Below are positions 21,828-26,082 of a stretch of DNA of 26,082 bases, one piece after another. Every line of letters starts with the position of its first letter. Within the stretch, counting starts at the first letter, position 1. The notes under the pieces are model-generated. The model was given only the letters and a program-made list of their open reading frames with translations. It made no database searches and was not told the DNA's origin. Source of the DNA: RGIG7213 sp045652135 (GTDB lineage Bacteria; Bacillota; Clostridia; Oscillospirales; CAG-272). The stretch spans positions 1 to 26,082 of the forward strand of contig JAZRTS010000051.1 in NCBI GenBank assembly GCA_045652135.1, given 5' to 3'. Both the position numbers and the translations under genes were made by a program.

Positions 21828-22870
21828 ATTTTGAGCTTCTTGAAAAACTCTCGACTGCATTCGGGCCGTCGGGGTGCGAGGACGAGGTCGCGGACATAAT
21901 AAAAAACGAAATCGGTCATTTTGCCGATGATATAATAACCGATGCTCTCGGCAATTTCATCGTGAAGATAAACGGTAAGACCGATAAAAAAATGATGCTT
22001 TCGGCACACATGGACGAGGTCGGCTTCATGGTCAGAAAAACAGATGACCTCGGCTGTATCTACTTCCACACCGTCGGCAGTATAAGCGAGGGCGCACTTC
22101 CCTCCCGCCGTGTCACCTTGATGGGTTCGGACGGCAGAAAATACACAGGTGTGATTGACGCAAAGGCAATACACAGCCAGACGGCTAAAGAACGAAAAGA
22201 ATTTATCCCCATCGACAAAATGCACATAAACATCGGCGCTTCATCGAAAAATGAAGTTGACAGCCTTATATCGCTTGGCGACTACGGTGTTTTCGACTCC
22301 GATTTTGTGAAATTCGGAAACGGATTTATCAAGGTCAAGGCGCTTGATGACAGAGTGGGCTGCGCCGTTATGTGCGAGATAATAAAGAAGATAAGACAAG
22401 AAAGCATCACCCCTGAATATACGCTTTATTTTGCCTTTACCACACGTGAGGAGGTAGGGCGCTCGGGCGCGATAACCGCCACAGAGGCTGTAAAGCCCGA
22501 TTTTGCGCTCATTCTCGAATGTACGGCAGTTGCCGACATTCCCGAAACGCCTGCGCACAAAACGGTGTCAAAGCTCAGCGAGGGTGTTGCCCTGTCGCTT
22601 ATGGACCATTCGACAGTTTACCGCCGTGAGGTAATAGAAAAAATGATGAAGCTGGCAAAGGACAACGGCGTGAAATATCAGATAAAAACACTTGTGTCGG
22701 GCGGAAACGATGCAGGCCACATTCACAAAACAGCGGGCGGTGTCAGATGCGCCACGCTTTCCGTACCGTCAAGATATATCCACTCCTCATGCTCGGTAAT
22801 ACACGAGGACGACTATGCTTCAATGTATGATTTTGCATACAACGCTTCACTTTCAAAAGAGCTTATATAA
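21824..22870 (+). CDS. M42 family metallo-aminopeptidase (second of three)
   Basis: This is a 348-residue cytosolic M42 peptidase. The motifs are H62/D64 in AHMDEVG, D175 in ALDDRVG, E209/E210 in TTREEVG, E232 in LILECTAVADIP, and H320 in SVPSRYIHS. At the fourth metal-ligand position this protein has Glu where its neighbours have Asp, a change known in subgroups of the family and likely to alter metal or substrate choice. An insertion near 105-135 (KAIHSQTAKERKEF) resembles the dodecamer-forming region. The ATG overlaps the previous stop by four bases. A 17-bp gap with AAAGGT leads to the third copy. Together the three should cover different N-terminal residues. Confidence 0.94.
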   Translation: MNFELLEKLSTAFGPSGCEDEVADIIKNEIGHFADDIITDALGNFIVKINGKTDKKMMLSAHMDEVGFMVRKTDDLGCIYFHTVGSISEGALPSRRVTLMGSDGRKYTGVIDAKAIHSQTAKERKEFIPIDKMHINIGASSKNEVDSLISLGDYGVFDSDFVKFGNGFIKVKALDDRVGCAVMCEIIKKIRQESITPEYTLYFAFTTREEVGRSGAITATEAVKPDFALILECTAVADIPETPAHKTVSKLSEGVALSLMDHSTVYRREVIEKMMKLAKDNGVKYQIKTLVSGGNDAGHIHKTAGGVRCATLSVPSRYIHSSCSVIHEDDYASMYDFAYNASLSKELI

Positions 22871-22887
22871 CTGAAAGGTAGATAAAA

Positions 22888-23883
22888 ATGACTGAATTTC
22901 TCAAAAAGCTTATGCTCACACACGGAGTAACCTCCGACGAGGGCAGAGTGACAAAAATAATAGAAAATGAGATCCGTCCGTACGTTGATGAAATATCGTA
23001 CGATGCGCTCGGCAACCTTATTGCACTCAAAAAATCAAGTGCTGACGATGCCAAAAAAATGATGCTCTGCGCACACGCTGACGAAATAGGCTTCATCACA
23101 ATGTTCATTCAGGACGACGGACTTATAAGAATTGCGCCCGTCGGCGGTATTGATTTTGTGGCTTATTCATACTGCACCGTTATCTCATCAAAGGGTGTCA
23201 AGGGTGTTTTAGCTCCCGAAGAAGGCACGAAGCCCGAGGAGCTTAAAGCGGACAAGTTCTTTATAGACATCGGCGCAAAATCAAAAAAGGAAGCCGAGAA
23301 GAAGGTTGCCCTCGGCGATATGTTCACGGTAATTCCCCACATGACGAAGCTTTCGGGTACACGCTACTGCGGACGTCCGTTTGACAACCGTGCAGGCTGT
23401 GCCGTTATGGTTGAGATTGCAAAGCAGCTCAAAAACTGCGCAAACGACGTTTATTTCGTATTTTCTTCTATGGAGGAAGTCGGGCTCAGAGGCGCAAAGG
23501 CGGCAACCTACAACGTAAATCCCGATTACGGTATAGCGTTTGACGTAACCGATATAGGCGACCTGCCCGGCTGTAAGCCTATGGCTGTAAAGCTTGGCGA
23601 CGGTGCGGCGATAAAGATAAAGGACAGCTCTGTTTTGTGCGACATAAAGCTCGTTTCCTCACTTGCCGACATTGCAAAGGAAAACAAAATAAAGCATCAG
23701 TTTGAAATTCTCCGTGCAGGGGGAACTGACACCGCTGTTATGCAGACTGAAGCAGGCGGCGCACGCGTCGGCTGTATTTCGATTCCCACAAGATACATTC
23801 ACACACAGAATGAAACAATAGATATGAAGGATATGGCAGAGTGCGTAAAGCTCGGCACGCTTGCTTGTAACATCAGATTATGA
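22888..23883 (+). CDS. M42 family metallo-aminopeptidase (third of three)
   Basis: This is a 331-residue cytosolic M42 peptidase. The motifs are H63/D65 in CAHADEIG, D166 in PFDNRAG, E196/E197 in SSMEEVG, D219 in IAFDVTDIGDLPG, and H305 in SIPTRYIHTQNE, so the active site looks complete. Its sequence is closer to the second copy than to the first, but clearly diverged, pointing to old duplication rather than recent amplification. The start ATG is preceded by AAAGGT. The stop overlaps the start of the Met-gamma-lyase-family gene (ATGA), so peptide cleavage and amino acid breakdown are probably made in step. Confidence 0.94.
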   Translation: MTEFLKKLMLTHGVTSDEGRVTKIIENEIRPYVDEISYDALGNLIALKKSSADDAKKMMLCAHADEIGFITMFIQDDGLIRIAPVGGIDFVAYSYCTVISSKGVKGVLAPEEGTKPEELKADKFFIDIGAKSKKEAEKKVALGDMFTVIPHMTKLSGTRYCGRPFDNRAGCAVMVEIAKQLKNCANDVYFVFSSMEEVGLRGAKAATYNVNPDYGIAFDVTDIGDLPGCKPMAVKLGDGAAIKIKDSSVLCDIKLVSSLADIAKENKIKHQFEILRAGGTDTAVMQTEAGGARVGCISIPTRYIHTQNETIDMKDMAECVKLGTLACNIRL

Positions 23884-25133
23884 TAACTAACGAAAAAATA
23901 CTCAAAATTGCAGAGGAAGCCGAGGAAAGGCTCGATAAAATATTCAGACAATTCGACAAGACCGCATACAAAAACACGGTCAAGGTAATGGAAGCATTCG
24001 CACGCCACCGTGTCGACGAATCGTGTCTTAAAGGCACAACGGGCTACGGCTACGGTGACAAGGGACGTGACACGCTTGATGAGATTTGGGCAGAGGTATT
24101 CGGTGCTGAACGTGCATTTGTCCGCCACAATATCGTAAGCGGTACGCATGCGCTCACCATCGGTCTTTTCGGAATTCTCCGTCCGGGCGACATTATGCTT
24201 TCGGTCACAGGCAAGCCTTACGACACACTTGACGAGGTCATCGGCATAAACGGATGCGACGGCACAGGCTCCCTTGCCGATTTCGGTGTTGAATACCGCC
24301 AGGTAGATATGAAAGGCGGTGTCGATTTAGAGGGTGTAAAAAATGCGCTCGCCGAGTACGGCCAGCGCGTAAAAATGGTGTTTATCCAGCGTTCAAAGGG
24401 TTATATGAACAGAAAAACGCTGTCTTGCGAGGAAATAGGAGAGGTAGTAAAGCTGACAAAGTCGATGTCGGATGCTTTCGTGGTGGTTGACAACTGCTAC
24501 GGTGAGTTTGTTGAGGAATGTGAGCCGACAGCATACGGAGCCGACCTCATTATCGGCTCGCTTATAAAGAACCCCGGAGGCGGTATGGCAGAAACAGGCG
24601 GATATCTTGCGGGAACTGCCAAGGCTGTTGAATTGTGCTCATACAGATTCACCTGCCCCGGTGTAGGTCTTGAATGCGGCGCAAGCCTTGACCAGAATAA
24701 AAATATGTACCGTGGTCTTTTCTATGCACCTCACACTGTTGCCGCTTCGCTTAAAACAGCCGCACTTGCCGCATATATGTTTGAAAAGCTCGGATATGAG
24801 GTAAGCCCCCGATATGACGAGGACCGTCACGATATAATTCAGACGATACAGTTCCTTTCCAAAGAGCCGCTTTGCGCATTTTGCAGAGGTATTCAGGCAG
24901 GCTCACCCGTTGATGCATACGTCACACCGGTGCCGTGGGATATGCCCGGTTACAGCGACCAGGTAATTATGGCGGCAGGCACGTTTGTTTCGGGCGCATC
25001 TATTGAGCTTTCGGCAGATGCACCCATAAGAGAGCCTTACACCGCATTTTTCCAGGGAGGTCTTACATACGAATCGGGTAAATACGGTATAATGACGTCA
25101 GCCGAATATCTTTTAAAGGAGACCACAAAGTAA
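23880..25133 (+). CDS. Methionine gamma-lyase family PLP protein (PF06838)
   Basis: This 417-residue fold-type I PLP enzyme belongs to the group long labelled aluminium resistance protein and later methionine gamma-lyase family. Signatures include GTTGYGYGDKGRDTLDEIWAEVF with the early Tyr-Gly pattern, RHNIVSGTHALTIGLFG, FIQRSKGYMNRK, VVVDNCYGEFVE with the PLP-binding Asp, and GSLIKNPGGGMAETGGYLAG, where the Lys is the likely Schiff base. Many relatives sit beside hfq/glnR-type genes; here the neighbours are peptidases. The reaction is not proven for the family; a sulfur amino acid lyase is the usual suggestion. The ATG overlaps the preceding stop by four bases and the stop overlaps the next ATG by one base. 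Confidence 0.9.
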   Translation: MITNEKILKIAEEAEERLDKIFRQFDKTAYKNTVKVMEAFARHRVDESCLKGTTGYGYGDKGRDTLDEIWAEVFGAERAFVRHNIVSGTHALTIGLFGILRPGDIMLSVTGKPYDTLDEVIGINGCDGTGSLADFGVEYRQVDMKGGVDLEGVKNALAEYGQRVKMVFIQRSKGYMNRKTLSCEEIGEVVKLTKSMSDAFVVVDNCYGEFVEECEPTAYGADLIIGSLIKNPGGGMAETGGYLAGTAKAVELCSYRFTCPGVGLECGASLDQNKNMYRGLFYAPHTVAASLKTAALAAYMFEKLGYEVSPRYDEDRHDIIQTIQFLSKEPLCAFCRGIQAGSPVDAYVTPVPWDMPGYSDQVIMAAGTFVSGASIELSADAPIREPYTAFFQGGLTYESGKYGIMTSAEYLLKETTK

Positions 25134-25834
25134 TGAAAAAGCCCTTGATAGCTATTTTCGGTTCACTTGAAAACGGATACGATATGGTGCGTATACACTA
25201 CGCAAAAGCGGTAACGCACCACGGCGGTGTGCCGTTTCTTGTAACAATGTATCAGACAGAGGAAAACTTAAAACAGCTTATTGAGCTTTCCGACGGCTTT
25301 ATGTTCGCAGGCGGTATAGACGTCGATCCCAAAGCGTACGGAGAAGACCCGATAAACGACACGGTCGACACGTGTCCTGACCGTGATAAAATTGAATTTA
25401 AGGCTTTGCCCCTGATTCTTGAAACAAAAAAGCCGATACTTTCAATTTGCAGAGGTATACAGTCAAATAACGTCGCCCTCGGCGGTACACTTTACCAAGA
25501 TATACCTACGCAATGCCCCTCTGACATCGCCCACAGACAAAAGGAAGCAGGCGAATTTGATACGCACGAGGTACATATTGACAAGGCCTCAAAGCTTTTT
25601 GAAATAATCGGCGATGAAACAGTTAAGACCAACAGCTTCCACCATCAATCCCTTAAAGACGTAGCTGACACTTTCACCGTCACGGCAAAATCCCCCGACG
25701 GCATAATCGAAGCAGTTGAGGATAGACGACACCCGTATTTCATCGGTGTGCAGTGGCACCCCGAATTTACATACGAAACTTCAAGTACATCTGCAAAGCT
25801 TTTCAAATCCTTTATAGAGGCTTGTAAAAAATAA
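25133..25834 (+). CDS. Gamma-glutamyl-gamma-aminobutyrate hydrolase family (peptidase C26) protein
   Basis: This 233-residue class I glutamine amidotransferase-fold hydrolase has the PuuD-type layout: GFMFAGGIDVDPKAYG, the nucleophile elbow PILSICRGIQ (Cys106), TNSFHHQS, and the His-Glu pair in GVQWHPEF (H209, E211). The family cleaves gamma-glutamyl bonds, for example gamma-glutamyl-GABA. The Cys-His-Glu triad is intact. It lacks the GuaA-type sequence features, so it is not the missing glutaminase of the GMP synthase. It starts on the last base of the previous stop (TAATG), and a lipoprotein gene begins one base after its own stop. In this operon it may release glutamate from gamma-glutamyl peptides. 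Confidence 0.92.
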   Translation: MKKPLIAIFGSLENGYDMVRIHYAKAVTHHGGVPFLVTMYQTEENLKQLIELSDGFMFAGGIDVDPKAYGEDPINDTVDTCPDRDKIEFKALPLILETKKPILSICRGIQSNNVALGGTLYQDIPTQCPSDIAHRQKEAGEFDTHEVHIDKASKLFEIIGDETVKTNSFHHQSLKDVADTFTVTAKSPDGIIEAVEDRRHPYFIGVQWHPEFTYETSSTSAKLFKSFIEACKK

Positions 25835-25835
25835 T

Positions 25836-26082
25836 ATGAAAAGATTTTTCACACTACTTTTCGTTTTACTTTTTATATTAGGAGGCTGCGGTCTATCACC
25901 CAAAGCGCCTGAAAAGCTGCGTGCCGATGATAAAGTATATAAAACAGATTTTTACGGCACACTTTACCCGAATGAATTTAAAAAGGAAAACGAAACAATT
26001 ACCGCAGACGGCATTGAGCTGACAAAGATAAAGCACGACACATTTGAGCTTTACCACACAAGAACAGGCTCATACACGGAGG
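25836..26082 (+). CDS. Lipoprotein, N-terminal part (runs off the right edge)
   Basis: The frame is open for 82 codons from ATG at 25836 to the window end. It begins MKRFFTLLFVLLFILGGCG: a short basic start, a hydrophobic core and a lipobox LGGC with Cys18, so export and lipid anchoring are expected. The mature part starts with a Ser/Pro/Lys linker, then VYKTDFYGTLYPNEFKKENE and IELTKIKHDTFELYH, with no motif I recognise. It begins one base after the preceding stop and therefore belongs to the peptidase operon. A substrate-binding or envelope role is possible, but the remainder of the gene is needed to say. Confidence 0.75.
   Translation, partial: MKRFFTLLFVLLFILGGCGLSPKAPEKLRADDKVYKTDFYGTLYPNEFKKENETITADGIELTKIKHDTFELYHTRTGSYTE

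Noticed and set aside
22241..22558. Programmed frameshift or overlapping gene within the second M42 gene
   Set aside because: The opposite-strand frame is a shadow; the M42 reading frame is intact with all motifs.
25133..25834. Missing glutaminase partner of the GMP synthase
   Set aside because: The protein has the class I amidotransferase triad, but its GGIDVDPKAYG and ICRGIQ regions are those of the PuuD/C26 hydrolases, and it lies in a peptidase operon 23 kb away.

Overview
The window reads as a chromosomal segment of a Gram-positive anaerobe of the class Clostridia (Bacillota), probably a gut member of the Oscillospirales or a related order. The reasons are the family mix (type III glutamine synthetase, a CotH/VTC/DUF4956 group, tandem M42 peptidases, the Met-gamma-lyase-like PLP family, ThiI without a rhodanese domain), strong AAGGAGG-type ribosome binding sites, frequent UUG/GUG starts, and very tight gene packing. 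No rRNA, tRNA, CRISPR array or intact insertion sequence was seen. Species-level placement is not possible from the sequence alone.

Layout. 1-249 (-) is the N-terminal part of a sigma-70-like factor running off the left edge. 250-634 has no convincing gene but carries hairpins, an 11-bp-period tandem repeat and an imperfect copy of the guaA 3' end, possibly the scar of a mobile element. 635-985 (-) is an S23/Avd-like four-helix-bundle protein. Next to it, 1030-1166 is an array of six small hairpins with different stems and a recurring TCATAAC-like linker; the last hairpin overlaps the guaA stop codon. From 13182 down to 1165 (-) runs a compact gene series: typA, thiI, glnN, a D-Ala-D-Ala carboxypeptidase homologue that has lost its catalytic residues, a VTC-domain protein, a DUF4956 membrane protein, a large CotH lipoprotein, and a GMP synthase lacking the glutaminase domain.

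13183-13714 is a repeat-rich intergenic region. It holds a TIR-flanked 177-bp element and a 125-bp element that folds on paper as a four-arm cloverleaf; a relative of the first lies at 17912-17969. Next come a YfcE-type phosphodiesterase (-), a divergent trio of small uncharacterised proteins (+), and trpS plus an aminotransferase (-) behind a near-consensus promoter. 17421-19051 (-) is an AT-rich group of small membrane or secreted proteins including a 35-residue peptide.

19342-26082 (+) is one likely operon from a TTGAAT-17-TATAAT promoter: murD, three different M42 aminopeptidases, a Met-gamma-lyase-family PLP enzyme, a class I glutamine amidotransferase-like hydrolase (PuuD family) and the start of a lipoprotein. 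The peptidases could feed amino acids to the two downstream enzymes, while the link to murD may be only promoter sharing.

The items most worth following up are the four-helix-bundle gene with its hairpin array, the cloverleaf and TIR elements upstream of typA, and the catalytically dead carboxypeptidase inside the CotH/VTC/DUF4956 group.
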